64,000 bases of DNA, taken from positions 992,001-1,056,000 of the forward strand of contig NZ_BMTU01000001.1 in assembly GCF_014649835.1 (NCBI RefSeq), read 5' to 3'. The stretch's first letter is position 1. Each line of letters begins with the position of its first letter. The notes under the pieces were generated by a model. The model was not told the origin of the DNA. It made no database searches and worked only from the letters and a program-made list of their open reading frames with translations. This DNA comes from Streptomyces pilosus. Lineage in GTDB: Bacteria; Actinomycetota; Actinomycetes; Streptomycetales; Streptomycetaceae. This document shows, in pieces, positions 33,813 through 42,205 of this stretch. The position numbers and the translations under genes are program-made.

Positions 33813-34970
33813 TCAGCGGCCGCGGCCCGCGTTGAGCCGGGCCGCCTGCCGGGTCAGGTGGTCGCGCTCGGCGAGGTCGGCCGCCTTGTGGGCCGCCTCG
33901 GCGTACAGCCGTGCCGCCGTCACCGGGTCGCCGTCCCGCTCGTGGAGGTAGGCCGCCACCGCCGTGTACCGGGGCAGTGCGGCGTCCAGGCCGGCCAGCG
34001 CCGCCAGCCCGGCGCGCGGACCGTCGGCCTCGCCGACGGCGACCGCGCGGTTGAGCCGGACGACGGGATTGTCCGTCAGGCGCACGAGTTCGTCGTACCA
34101 CTCGACGATCTGCACCCAGTCGGTCTCCCCGGCGGTGGGCGCGTCGGCGTGCAGGGCGGCGACGGCGGCCTGCGCCTGGAACTCGCCCAGCCGGTCCCGG
34201 GCCAGGGCCGACTGGAGGATCGCGACGCCCTCGGCGATCATGCCCGTGTCCCACCGGCCGCGGTCCTGCTCGGCGAGCGGCACCAGGCTGCCGTCGGGCG
34301 CGGTCCGGGCGGCCCGCCGGGCGTAGTGGAGCAGCATGAGGGCGAGCAGCCCCGCCACCTCCGGGTGATCGATGGAGGCGGCGAGCTGCCGGGTGAGCCG
34401 GATGGCCTCGGCGGCGAGGTCCACGTCCCCGGAGTAGCCCTCGTTGAAGACCAGGTAGAGGACGCGCAGCACGGTGGCGACGTCCCCGGGACGGTCGAGG
34501 CGCACCCCGGCCACCGTGCGCTTGGCCCGGCTGATCCTCTGCGCCATGGTCGCCTCGGGCACCAGGTAGGCCCGGGCGATCTGGCGGGTGGTGAGCCCGC
34601 CGACGGCCCGCAGGGTGAGCGCCACCGCGGACGACGGGGTCAGGGACGGGTGGGCGCACAGGAAGTACAGCTGGAGTGTGTCGTCCACGGAGGGCGCGGG
34701 CCCCGCCTGCGGCTGCTCCTCGACGAGGTCCTCACGCCGGCGGCGTGCGGCCTCCGCCCGGGCCCCGTCGAGGAACTTGCGCCACGCCACGGTGATCAGC
34801 CAGCCCCTGGGGTCCCGGGGCATGCCGGCCGGCCACCCGCGGACCGCCTCGACCAGCGCTTCCTGCACCGCGTCCTCGGCCGCCGCGAAGTCGGCTCCGC
34901 GGCGGACGAGGACGGCGAGGACGCCCGGGGTGAGGCTGCGCAGCAGGACCTCGTCCATGGGTGGGGTCAT
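33813..34970 (-). CDS. ECF42-type RNA polymerase sigma factor with C-terminal extension
   Basis: A 385-residue sigma factor. Region 2 is FAAAEDAVQEALVEAVRGWPAGMPRDPRGWLITVAWRKFLDGAR and region 4 is LTLRAVGGLTTRQIARAYLVPEATMAQRISRAKRTV. About 200 extra residues follow, with LRVLYLVFNEGYSGD and TPR-like helices ending LAERDHLTRQAARLN. The long C-terminal domain and coupling to a YCII/DGPF-domain gene are the marks of ECF42, which has no anti-sigma factor and is thought to be controlled by its own extension. The ATG overlaps the stop of the YCII gene (ATGA). Confidence 0.9.
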   Translation of the reverse strand: MTPPMDEVLLRSLTPGVLAVLVRRGADFAAAEDAVQEALVEAVRGWPAGMPRDPRGWLITVAWRKFLDGARAEAARRRREDLVEEQPQAGPAPSVDDTLQLYFLCAHPSLTPSSAVALTLRAVGGLTTRQIARAYLVPEATMAQRISRAKRTVAGVRLDRPGDVATVLRVLYLVFNEGYSGDVDLAAEAIRLTRQLAASIDHPEVAGLLALMLLHYARRAARTAPDGSLVPLAEQDRGRWDTGMIAEGVAILQSALARDRLGEFQAQAAVAALHADAPTAGETDWVQIVEWYDELVRLTDNPVVRLNRAVAVGEADGPRAGLAALAGLDAALPRYTAVAAYLHERDGDPVTAARLYAEAAHKAADLAERDHLTRQAARLNAGRGR

Positions 34971-35374
34971 TCCGTGATGGTGGGGGGCGCGGCGAGGAAG
35001 GGGCGCACCTCGAGCCACTCGTGGATCGGCTTCCCGCCGGCTCCGGGGGCGGCCGAGAGTTCGCCGGCCAGTTCGACGGCACGCTCGTAGCCGTCGACGT
35101 CGATCACCATCCAGCCGGCGATGAGGTCCTTGGTCTCGGCGAACGGTCCGTCGGTGACCGGCGGACGCCCTTCCCCGTCGTAGCGGACCCACGCCCCCTC
35201 GGGGGCGAGCGCCTGGCCGTCGACGAACTCACCGGTCTGCTCCAGCCGGGTCGCGAAGTCGTTCATGTACTGCACGTGCGCCGAGATCTCCTCGGGCGTC
35301 CACTGGTCCATCGGCACGTCGTTGACCGCGGCCGGAGCGCCCCGGTAGTGCTTCAGCAACAGGTACTTCGCCAT
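34967..35374 (-). CDS. YCII/DGPF-domain protein, partner of the ECF42 sigma factor
   Basis: A 135-residue protein: KYLLLKHYRG at the start, then WTPEEISAHVQYMNDFATRLEQTGEFVDGQALAP, VTDGPFAETKDLIAGWMVIDVDGYERAVELAGEL and IHEWLEVRPF. The DGPF-AETK-x3-GW core defines this YCII subfamily. Its biochemical role is unknown; it is usually encoded with ECF42 factors. AGGAGAG precedes the ATG. It is the first gene of the two-gene unit. Confidence 0.92.
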   Translation of the reverse strand: MAKYLLLKHYRGAPAAVNDVPMDQWTPEEISAHVQYMNDFATRLEQTGEFVDGQALAPEGAWVRYDGEGRPPVTDGPFAETKDLIAGWMVIDVDGYERAVELAGELSAAPGAGGKPIHEWLEVRPFLAAPPTITE

Positions 35375-35516
35375 GGTGTCTCTCCTGGGGTGCGGGTGCG
35401 GCCCATTGTGGTCGCGTTCACCCCGGGGACGGAGCCCGGCACGGGTTCTCGACATCACGCCGGACGTCTTCCCGGACTTTTTCCGGCGGGGTCGCTGCGG
35501 CGGGCGGAGGGGGCGC

Positions 35517-35590
35517 GGGTCGCCGTGCGCGGGTGGGCGGGTCGCCGTGCGCGGGTGGGCGGGTCGCCGTGCCCGGGTGGGCGGGTCGCC
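35517..35590. repeat. G-rich 22-base tandem repeat
   Basis: Three full copies of a unit beginning GGGTCGCCGTGC and ending GGGTGGGC (35517-35538, 35539-35560, 35561-35582), then a partial fourth copy. The third copy has one G-to-C change. The spaced G runs could form quadruplexes on the plus strand. Confidence 0.8.
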
Positions 35591-35779
35591 GGGTGCCGGC
35601 GGGACGAGTCGTGATGCCCGCCGGGGCGGGCTCGTGAGGGCGGGCGGGTCTCCGTCCGGCGGGACGGACCACGAGGCCGGTCGGCCTCGACGCGCCGGGA
35701 CGCCGGAGCACGGTACGCCGACGGCCGGGGCGTGGTGGCGCCGGAGGCCGGGGCCCGGTGCCACGGGGAGGCGGGACGG

Positions 35780-35820
35780 CGCCGGGCCCCGCACACGAAC
35801 GGCGTGTGCGGGGCCCGGCG
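35780..35820 (-). terminator. Terminator of citA, perfect 18-bp stem
   Basis: Arms 35780-35797 and 35803-35820 pair perfectly around a five-base loop, 22 bases past the citrate synthase stop codon. Confidence 0.9.
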
Positions 35821-35842
35821 AAGTGCTCCGGAGCGGTGCGGC

Positions 35843-37132
35843 TCAGCGCTCCTCGACGGGGACGAAGTCGCGCTCGACGACGCCCGTGTAGATCTGGCGC
35901 GGGCGGCCGATGCGGGAACCCGGCTCCTTGATCATCTCGTGCCACTGGGCGATCCAGCCGGGCAGGCGGCCGAGGGCGAACAGGACCGTGAACATCTCGG
36001 TCGGGAAGCCCATGGCCCGGTAGATCAGACCGGTGTAGAAGTCGACGTTCGGGTAGAGGCTGCGCGAGACGAAGTAGTCGTCGGAGAGCGCGTGCTCCTC
36101 CAGCTTCAGGGCGATGTCCAGCAGCTCGTCGGACTTGCCGAGGGCGGACAGCACGTCGTGCGCGGCGGCCTTGATGATCTTGGCACGCGGGTCGAAGTTC
36201 TTGTAGACCCGGTGGCCGAAGCCCATCAGGCGGACGCCGTCCTCCTTGTTCTTCACCTTGCGGATGAAGGAGTCGACGTCGCCGCCGGCGTCGCGGATGC
36301 CTTCCAGCATCTCCAGCACCGACTGGTTGGCGCCGCCGTGCAGCGGGCCCCAGAGGGCGGAGATGCCGGCGGAGATCGAGGCGAACATGTTCGCCTGCGA
36401 GGAGCCGACCAGGCGCACGGTGGAGGTCGAGCAGTTCTGCTCGTGGTCCGCGTGCAGGATGAGCAGCTTGTCGAGGGCGGCCACGACGACCGGGTCGAGC
36501 TCGTAGTCCTGCGCGGGCACCGAGAACGTCATGCGCAGGAAGTTCTCGACGTAGCCGAGGTCGTTGCGCGGGTAGACGAACGGGTGGCCGACCGACTTCT
36601 TGTACGCGTACGCGGCGATCGTCGGGAGCTTGGCCAGCAGGCGGATGGTGGAGAGGTTGCGCTGCTGCTCGTCGAAGGGGTTGTGGCTGTCCTGGTAGAA
36701 GGTGGACAGCGCCGAGACGACCGACGACAGCATGGCCATCGGGTGCGCGTCGCGCGGGAAGCCCTTGTAGAAGTTCTTGACGTCCTCGTGCAGCAGGGTG
36801 TGCTGCGTGATGTCGTTCTTGAACGAGGTGAGCTGGTCGACCGTCGGCAGCTCGCCGTTGATCAGCAGGTAGGCGACCTCCAGGAAGGTGGAGCGCTCCG
36901 CCAGCTGCTCGATCGGGTAGCCGCGGTACCGGAGGATGCCGGCCTCGCCGTCGAGATAGGTGACTCCGGATTTGTAGGCCGCGGTGTTGCCGTAGCCGCT
37001 GTCCAGCGTCACCAGACCGGTCTGGGCGCGGAGCTTTCCGATGTCGAAGCCCTTGTCACCGACAGTGCTGTCGATCACCGGGTAGGTGTACTCGCTGCCG
37101 TCGTACCGCAGTACTACAGAGTTGTCGCTCAC
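35843..37132 (-). CDS. citA: Citrate synthase
   Basis: A 429-residue enzyme that condenses oxaloacetate and acetyl-CoA to citrate, the entry step of the TCA cycle. Catalytic and binding motifs are intact: LHADHEQNCSTSTVRLVGSSQANMFASI, WGPLHGGANQSVLEML, MGFGHRVYKNFDPRAKI (catalytic His) and SLYPNVDFYTGLIYRAMG (catalytic Asp). It is the hexameric type II form by length and N-terminal beta region (DSGYGNTAAYKSGVTYLDGEAGILRYRGYPIEQLA). The start GTG at 37132 has AGGGAAG upstream; this gives the 429-residue length I remember for S. coelicolor CitA. It is a single gene with its own terminator. Confidence 0.97.
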   Translation of the reverse strand: MSDNSVVLRYDGSEYTYPVIDSTVGDKGFDIGKLRAQTGLVTLDSGYGNTAAYKSGVTYLDGEAGILRYRGYPIEQLAERSTFLEVAYLLINGELPTVDQLTSFKNDITQHTLLHEDVKNFYKGFPRDAHPMAMLSSVVSALSTFYQDSHNPFDEQQRNLSTIRLLAKLPTIAAYAYKKSVGHPFVYPRNDLGYVENFLRMTFSVPAQDYELDPVVVAALDKLLILHADHEQNCSTSTVRLVGSSQANMFASISAGISALWGPLHGGANQSVLEMLEGIRDAGGDVDSFIRKVKNKEDGVRLMGFGHRVYKNFDPRAKIIKAAAHDVLSALGKSDELLDIALKLEEHALSDDYFVSRSLYPNVDFYTGLIYRAMGFPTEMFTVLFALGRLPGWIAQWHEMIKEPGSRIGRPRQIYTGVVERDFVPVEER

Positions 37133-37351
37133 GTCTTCCCTCACCGACGTTGTGCCTCATCTTCGAGGTGCCCTGACTGTCTCTACCATCCCCCACTCGG
37201 CTCAGGAGAGTGCACTCGGGGTCGACCATCGGGCCTATCGGCGGCACTGAGTGCCGTCAACTTGCCCATCCTGCCCCTTGCGTTCCTCATCCGGAAGGGC
37301 TCTGTGACCTTCACGACTCATTTGATCGATCATTTTTTGGTGAAGGGCCGC

Positions 37352-39640
37352 TCACCGGGGTGATTCGTCCCATGGTGAGGGGTCCCTGGCGCTGGCGAGG
37401 CGGTGGTCGAGGGCCGTGCACCGGCGGCCCGCCGAGACCGTGCGCACCGCCTGTCCGATCGCCTTGCGGGAGCCGACCAGGACGACCAGCCGCTTGGCCC
37501 GGGTGACCGCCGTGTAGAGCAGGTTGCGCTGGAGCATCATCCAGGCGCCGGTGGTCACCGGGATGACGACGGCCGGGTACTCGCTGCCCTGGGAGCGGTG
37601 GATGGTCACGGCGTAGGCGTGGGCCAGTTCGTCCAGCTCGTCGAAGTCGTACGGGACCTCCTCGTCCTCGTCGGTCAGCACCGTCAGGCGCTGGTCGACC
37701 GGGTCGAGCGAGGTGACCACGCCCACGGTGCCGTTGAAGACTCCGTTCTCCCCCTTCTCGTAATTGTTGCGGATCTGGGTCACCTTGTCGCCGACGCGGA
37801 AGACCCGGCCGCCGAACCGCTTCTCGGGCAGGTCGGGGCGGCCGGGGGTGACGGCCTGCTGGAGCAGTCCGTTGAGCGTGCCGGCGCCGGCCGGTCCCCG
37901 GTGCATGGGTGCGAGGACCTGGACGTCACGGCGCGGGTCGAGGCCGAACTTCGCCGGGATGCGGCGGGCGGCGACGTCCACGGTGAGCCGGCCGGCCTCC
38001 TCGGTGTCGTCCTCGACGAAGAGGAAGAAGTCCCGCATGCCGTCCGTGACCGGGTGCTGTCCGGCGTTGATCCGGTGTGCGTTGGTCACGACGCCGGACT
38101 GCTGGGCCTGGCGGAAGACGCGGGTGAGCCGGACGGCGGGGACGGGGCCGCCGTCGGCGAGCAGGTCCCGCAGCACCTCGCCCGCACCGACGCTGGGGAG
38201 CTGGTCGACGTCCCCGACGAAGAGCAGGTGCGCGCCCGGCGCCACCGCCTTGACCAGCTTGTTGGCGAGCAGCAGGTCGAGCATGGACGCCTCGTCGACC
38301 ACCACCAGGTCGGCGTCCAGCGGCCGGTCCCGGTCGTAGGCGGCGTCACCGCCGGGCCTGAGCTCCAGCAGCCGGTGCACGGTGGACGCCTCCGCGCCGG
38401 TCAGCTCGGCGAGCCGCTTGGCGGCCCGGCCGGTCGGGGCGGCGAGGACGACCTTGGCCTTCCTGGCGCGGGCCAGCTCCACGACGGAGCGCACGGTGAA
38501 CGACTTGCCGCAGCCCGGCCCGCCGGTCAGCACGGCGACCTTCTCCGTCAGCGCCAGCTTGACGGCCGCCTCCTGCTCGGGGGCGAGGTCGGTGCCGGTA
38601 CGGCCCTTCAGCCAGCCGAGCGCCTTGTCCCAGTCCACGTCCCGGAACGCCGGCATCCGGTCCTCGTCGGTCCGCAGCAGCCGCCGCACCTGGGCGGCGA
38701 GGGCGACCTCGGCGCGGTGGAAGGGGACCAGGTAGACGGCGGTGACGGGGTCGCCGCCCTCCGGGCCGGGCACCTTCTCCCGCACGACGCCGGGGTCCTC
38801 CCCCTCCGCGGGCTCGGCGGCGAGCTCGGCGAGGCACTCGATGACGAGGCCGGTGTCCACCTGGAGCAGCTTCACCGCGTCGGCGATCAGCTTCTCCTCG
38901 GGGAGGTAGCAGTGCCCCTGGTCGGTGGCCTGCGACAGCGCGTACTGGAGGCCGGCCTTCACCCGGTCGGGGCTGTCGTGCGGGATGCCGACGGACCGGG
39001 CGATCCGGTCGGCGGTGAGGAAGCCGATGCCCCAGACGTCGGAGGCGAGGCGGTACGGCTGGTTCTTCACGACGGAGATCGAGGCGTCGCCGTACTTCTT
39101 GTAGATGCGCACGGCGATGGAGGTGGACACCTCGACGGTCTGGAGGAACAGCATCACCTCCTTGATCGCCTTCTGTTCCTCCCAGGCATCGGCGATCTTC
39201 TTGGTGCGCTTCGGCCCCAGTCCCGGCACCTCGATGAGCCGCTTCGGCTCCTCCTCGATGATCGTGAGGGTGTCGACGCCGAAGTGCTGGGTGATCCGGT
39301 CGGCGAAGACCGGCCCGATTCCCTTGACCAGGCCGGAGCCCAGGTAGCGCCGGATGCCCTGGACGGTGGCGGGCAGCACGGTCGTGTAGTTCTCCACGTG
39401 GAACTGCTTGCCGTACTGCGGGTGCGACCCCCAGCGGCCCTCCATCCGCAGCGACTCCCCCACCTGCGCGCCGAGGAGCGCGCCGACGACGGTGAGCAGG
39501 TCGCCGGCGCCTCGGCCGGTGTCGACCCGGGCGACGGTGTAGCCGTTCTCCTCGTTGGCGTAGGTGATGCGCTCCAGCACGCCTTCGAGCGTGGCGAGCT
39601 TGCGCGGCTCGCCGGGGGCCGTGGGTGACGGGTTGGGCAT
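37352..39640 (-). CDS. recD2: RecD2-type ATP-dependent DNA helicase
   Basis: A 762-residue SF1B 5'-3' helicase. The N-terminal domain (about 1-330) contains helix-hairpin-helix segments (GIGPVFADRITQHFG, VPGLGPKRTKKIADAW). The motor has Walker A GGPGCGKSFTV, motif II VVDEASMLDLLLANKL, motif III FVGDVDQLPSVGAG and late motifs VTIHRSQGSEYPAVVIPV and LLYTAVTRAKRLVVLVG. This is the RecD-like protein found in bacteria without RecBCD, involved in DNA repair and replication restart. Length is normal. It reads toward citA with about 220 bases between. Confidence 0.93.
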   Translation of the reverse strand: MPNPSPTAPGEPRKLATLEGVLERITYANEENGYTVARVDTGRGAGDLLTVVGALLGAQVGESLRMEGRWGSHPQYGKQFHVENYTTVLPATVQGIRRYLGSGLVKGIGPVFADRITQHFGVDTLTIIEEEPKRLIEVPGLGPKRTKKIADAWEEQKAIKEVMLFLQTVEVSTSIAVRIYKKYGDASISVVKNQPYRLASDVWGIGFLTADRIARSVGIPHDSPDRVKAGLQYALSQATDQGHCYLPEEKLIADAVKLLQVDTGLVIECLAELAAEPAEGEDPGVVREKVPGPEGGDPVTAVYLVPFHRAEVALAAQVRRLLRTDEDRMPAFRDVDWDKALGWLKGRTGTDLAPEQEAAVKLALTEKVAVLTGGPGCGKSFTVRSVVELARARKAKVVLAAPTGRAAKRLAELTGAEASTVHRLLELRPGGDAAYDRDRPLDADLVVVDEASMLDLLLANKLVKAVAPGAHLLFVGDVDQLPSVGAGEVLRDLLADGGPVPAVRLTRVFRQAQQSGVVTNAHRINAGQHPVTDGMRDFFLFVEDDTEEAGRLTVDVAARRIPAKFGLDPRRDVQVLAPMHRGPAGAGTLNGLLQQAVTPGRPDLPEKRFGGRVFRVGDKVTQIRNNYEKGENGVFNGTVGVVTSLDPVDQRLTVLTDEDEEVPYDFDELDELAHAYAVTIHRSQGSEYPAVVIPVTTGAWMMLQRNLLYTAVTRAKRLVVLVGSRKAIGQAVRTVSAGRRCTALDHRLASARDPSPWDESPR

Positions 39641-39694
39641 GATCCGACGGTACCGGTGGGGTGTGACAGGGGGTGCCGGGTCGGGACCGGCTCC

Positions 39695-40678
39695 TCACGT
39701 CGAGCGCTGCCCGATGAGGGAGTTCAGCAGGGCGGCTCCTCGTTCGGCGTCGTCGACGCTCACGGCGAAGTCCTTGCCCTGGGCGGTGCGGATCACGAGG
39801 CATTCGCCGCTGCGCAGCATCACGGTGGTGCCCAGCCCGCTCAGCCGGTACCCCCAGCCGCCGACCTGGGCGGCCGTGCGCGTCTCGACGCGGGCGGAGG
39901 CGATGCCGTCGGCCGCCCATCGCCGGGCCGGCCAGCCCAGCGGGCCGAAGGTGACGTCGAGTCCCTTCTCGCTCACCCGTGCCTGTACCGACGCGCAGGC
40001 GAGCACCACCACGGTGGCGAGGGCGAGGGGTCCGGCCAGCAGCGCGGCCTCCGTCCCCGTCAGGCCGCCCACCGCCGTGACCGACACCGCCACCGACACG
40101 ATGCCGGTCACCGCCGCCATGCCGTGCAGCCAGGGGTTGGAGGCGCGGGACAGCCAGACGAACCGCTGTCCCTCCGGTATCTCCATCGTCGGCCCGGCCG
40201 GCGGCGGCACCGTCACCCGGGACCGGTGACCGGCCCACAGGGCCGTGGCGCCCACGGCGACCGCCGCCGCCAGGGTCGCGACCACCCAGCCCGTCACCGA
40301 ACCGGCCTCGCGCCAGTCGGCGTTGTCCAGGTTCGCCCGCACGATGGACGCCTGGGCGCCGAGGAGCGTCACCCCGCCGAAGCCCAGGGTCGCGCCGAGC
40401 CATCCCGGCGCCGCCCCGCCGGCGCTGCCGCGGGCCCGCCACTGGACCAGTACCACGCCCACTGCCGTCACCGCCCAGATCAGCGCGGGGAAGAACGCCG
40501 CGGCCCACAGCGGCATGGAGGAGTCCGGTTCCCCCGACGCGCTCCAGTGCGTCGCCAGCCGGTCCGGCAACCGGTCCCTGGCGGCCAGCGGCAGAGCCAC
40601 CAGCACCGCCAGGACCCCGGCGACCCATCCTCCGGCGCTCCACACCGCGGCACTTCCGCGTCCTGCTCGGTCGGTCAT
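39695..40678 (-). CDS. DUF1648-domain membrane protein, partner of the GntR regulator
   Basis: A 327-residue protein with about six membrane helices. The N-terminal DUF1648 region reads VLVALPLAARDRLPDRLATHWSASGEPDSSMPLWAAAFFPALIWAV; the motif LPxRxxxHWxxxGxPD is characteristic. The C-terminal 110 residues are soluble, beta-rich and PH-like (VSEKGLDVTFGPLGWPARRW, YRLSGLGTTVMLRSGECLVIRT). Function is unknown; relatives accompany YtrA-type GntR repressors. Its ATG overlaps the GntR stop (ATGA), so it is expressed with the regulator and probably only when repression is lifted. Confidence 0.85.
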   Translation of the reverse strand: MTDRAGRGSAAVWSAGGWVAGVLAVLVALPLAARDRLPDRLATHWSASGEPDSSMPLWAAAFFPALIWAVTAVGVVLVQWRARGSAGGAAPGWLGATLGFGGVTLLGAQASIVRANLDNADWREAGSVTGWVVATLAAAVAVGATALWAGHRSRVTVPPPAGPTMEIPEGQRFVWLSRASNPWLHGMAAVTGIVSVAVSVTAVGGLTGTEAALLAGPLALATVVVLACASVQARVSEKGLDVTFGPLGWPARRWAADGIASARVETRTAAQVGGWGYRLSGLGTTVMLRSGECLVIRTAQGKDFAVSVDDAERGAALLNSLIGQRST

Positions 40679-41022
40679 GGGATCCCCCTGATCATGTCGA
40701 TGACGTCGTCCTTGCCGTATCCGAGGCGCGCCGCGTCCGCCACGACGTCACGGAGGCGGTCCAGCAGGGCCGAGCGCTCGTCCGCGCCCCGGGCCACGGT
40801 CACGCCCCGCCCCCGCCGGAACTCCAGCACCCCCTCATCACGCAGGGCCCGCAGGCCGCGCAACACCGTGTTGACGTTCACCCCCAGCGCCTGGGAGAGG
40901 TCCCGGGCCGGGGGCAAACGGTCGCCCGGCGCGCATTCGCCTTCGGCGATGGCCCGCCGGATCGCACCCGCCACCTGCTCGTGCAGGGGGCGGTGGTCCG
41001 CAACGTTCAGTCTCAGCAGCAT
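40675..41022 (-). CDS. GntR-family regulator, YtrA subfamily
   Basis: A 115-residue repressor. The N-terminal winged helix reads RPLHEQVAGAIRRAIAEGECAPGDRLPPARDLSQALGVNVNTVLRGLRALRDEGVLEFRRGRGVTVA, the classic GntR pattern. Only about 35 residues of effector/dimer region follow, as in the YtrA group. The start ATG at 41022 (MLLRLNVADHRP) lies within the likely operator and has no ribosome binding site, so the mRNA may be leaderless. It is the first gene of a coupled pair with the DUF1648 membrane protein. Confidence 0.9.
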   Translation of the reverse strand: MLLRLNVADHRPLHEQVAGAIRRAIAEGECAPGDRLPPARDLSQALGVNVNTVLRGLRALRDEGVLEFRRGRGVTVARGADERSALLDRLRDVVADAARLGYGKDDVIDMIRGIP

Positions 41023-41046
41023 GGTGCTAATGACAATAGCACCATG
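41020..41046 (-). promoter_or_regulatory. GntR operator overlapping its own start codon
   Basis: CATGGTGCTA (41020-41029) and TAGCACCATG (41037-41046) are perfect 10-base arms separated by seven bases. The regulator's start codon is inside the left arm. TATTGT (41038-41033, leftward) could be the -10 box. Binding would block the promoter and start site together, so autoregulation is likely. Confidence 0.75.
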
Positions 41047-41193
41047 GTCGTGACACGAGGTGGCCCGATGACGTAGTGGCACCCCTCGGTCCGGCCGTCC
41101 GTCCCGCACGAGGCCTCGGAAAATGGGCGGCCTTCGCAGGTCAGGCCATGAGACGGTGCGCGTCGGCCGTCAGGTGCCGACGGAGGGGGAACC

Positions 41194-41955
41194 ATGGGGT
41201 TGATCTACAGCTACGACATCCAGCTGCCACCCCGGAACGTCGCCGGGGCGCTGATCCGTGTGGCCGAGCTGGCACCGCCGACGCGTGACGTGCCGCCGCT
41301 GGGGGTAACGCTGCCGGGCGGTGAACGGGTGGTGGTCCCCTTCACGTCCGGGTTCAGGAGCGAGCCGGTCGACTGCTCGGCGGGCGGCACGTTCGAGCTG
41401 GACACCTCGCTCATGTTCCGCATCGACGACGCGGTGCGTGCCTATCTGGAGGCGCGCGGCGGTGGGGTCGAGGAGCACGGGCGCGTCCAGATCGGGTACG
41501 TCTACGCGACCGTCCGTCTCGCGTCGCCCCTGCACCCCGGTTACGCGTCGATCGAGTTCTGGGCGGCCACCTCGGCGATGAGCCGCCTGTTCGCGGCGTC
41601 GGCGAGCGTCAGGGAACTGTTCACCGACCTCACCGCCGCGGCCGGCGGAGTGTGCTGCCTGTTCGACACCGGCGACGGCGGACCCGGGGAGGTGTGCTGG
41701 CTCAACGGTGAGCCGACCCGGGAGACGATCGGCGGCTCCCGATTCCCGGACCTTCAGGCGCTGGCGGCGACGTGGCCCGACCCGGACGTCACGGTTTTCC
41801 CCGCGGGCGCCTTCAGCGCCGCGAGGAAAGGGGTGAAGGCGGCGGCCGGGAAGGTGAGGGTGGCTCGGGCGGGATCCTTGGAGTCACGGACGGCTGCGTG
41901 GGTGGGTGAGGTGGCGATCTCCACGCACTCGTTGCCGTCGCCGGGGCCCGAGTAG
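41194..41955 (+). CDS. Uncharacterised protein, 3' end fused antisense to a DUF397 gene
   Basis: A 253-residue frame starting MGLIYSYDIQLPPRNVAGALIRVAELAPPT. The first 190 residues have a natural composition (LPGGERVVVPFTSGFRSEPVD, ASIEFWAATSAMSRLFAASASVRELF, CCLFDTGDGGPGEVCWLNGEPT) and no recognised domain. From about residue 205 the sequence (AFSAARKGVKAAAGKVRVARAG to the end) is the antisense of a DUF397 gene and is probably not native. GGGGGAACC precedes the ATG. I infer that the original C-terminus was lost in a rearrangement near 41810. Function unknown. Confidence 0.65.
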   Translation: MGLIYSYDIQLPPRNVAGALIRVAELAPPTRDVPPLGVTLPGGERVVVPFTSGFRSEPVDCSAGGTFELDTSLMFRIDDAVRAYLEARGGGVEEHGRVQIGYVYATVRLASPLHPGYASIEFWAATSAMSRLFAASASVRELFTDLTAAAGGVCCLFDTGDGGPGEVCWLNGEPTRETIGGSRFPDLQALAATWPDPDVTVFPAGAFSAARKGVKAAAGKVRVARAGSLESRTAAWVGEVAISTHSLPSPGPE

Positions 41956-41999
41956 GACGACTTCCGCCAGGTCTCGCAGGTGGCCTCGGCAGCTTTCAC
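41754..41999 (-). CDS. DUF397 protein with an abnormal C-terminal tail
   Basis: An 81-residue protein with the DUF397 core: TWRKSSYSGPGDGNECVEIATSPTHAAVRDSKDPARATLTFPAAAFTPFLAALK. DUF397 proteins are small partners of XRE-type regulators in Streptomyces, often development-linked. The family normally ends at about FLAALK; here a further tail (APAGKTVTSGSGHVAASA) is read from the antisense of the neighbouring gene. The GTG start overlaps the stop of the next DUF397 gene (GTGA), so it is second or third in a leftward operon. Confidence 0.82.
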   Translation of the reverse strand: MKAAEATCETWRKSSYSGPGDGNECVEIATSPTHAAVRDSKDPARATLTFPAAAFTPFLAALKAPAGKTVTSGSGHVAASA

Positions 42000-42205
42000 G
42001 GCCTGGCCCCCGGCTTCTTCAGCGCTTCGACGAACGACGCGAAAGCAGGGACGGGGAAGGTGAGCGCGGCCCTGTGGGGGTCCTTGGAGTCACGTATGGC
42101 CATGCGGACCGAGCCGTGCGCGATCTCCACGCAGGAGTCGCCGTCGCCGGATCCGGAGTACGACGATTTCCGCCAGTGTCCGACTGTGTCCATGGGGTGC
42201 CTCAC
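41996..42205 (-). CDS. DUF397 protein
   Basis: A 69-residue protein with the family core WRKSSYSGSGDGDSCVEIAHGSVRMAIRDSKDPHRAALTFPVPAFASFVEALKK and a normal end. GTG at 42205 overlaps the stop of the XRE remnant upstream (GTGA), the usual arrangement in XRE-DUF397 operons; ATG at 42192 is an alternative. Its partner regulator is broken, so its control may be lost. Confidence 0.9.
   Translation of the reverse strand: MRHPMDTVGHWRKSSYSGSGDGDSCVEIAHGSVRMAIRDSKDPHRAALTFPVPAFASFVEALKKPGARP

Larger units (their letters stand above)
35375..35842. other. Intergenic region with a tandem repeat and a terminator
   Basis: About 470 bases without a gene. It contains the YCII promoter region, the 22-base G-rich repeat at 35517-35590 and the citA terminator at 35780-35820. 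Frames here are repetitive and arginine/proline-rich and are not called. Confidence 0.6.

Noticed and set aside
33359..33835. Plus-strand frame of 158 codons after copA
   Set aside because: No ribosome binding site, the second half is Arg/Gly/Pro-rich and it ends inside the ECF42 gene antisense. Treated instead as a possible non-coding transcript.
35517..35590. Tandem repeat as a CRISPR array
   Set aside because: Units are contiguous with no unique spacers and there are no cas genes in the window.
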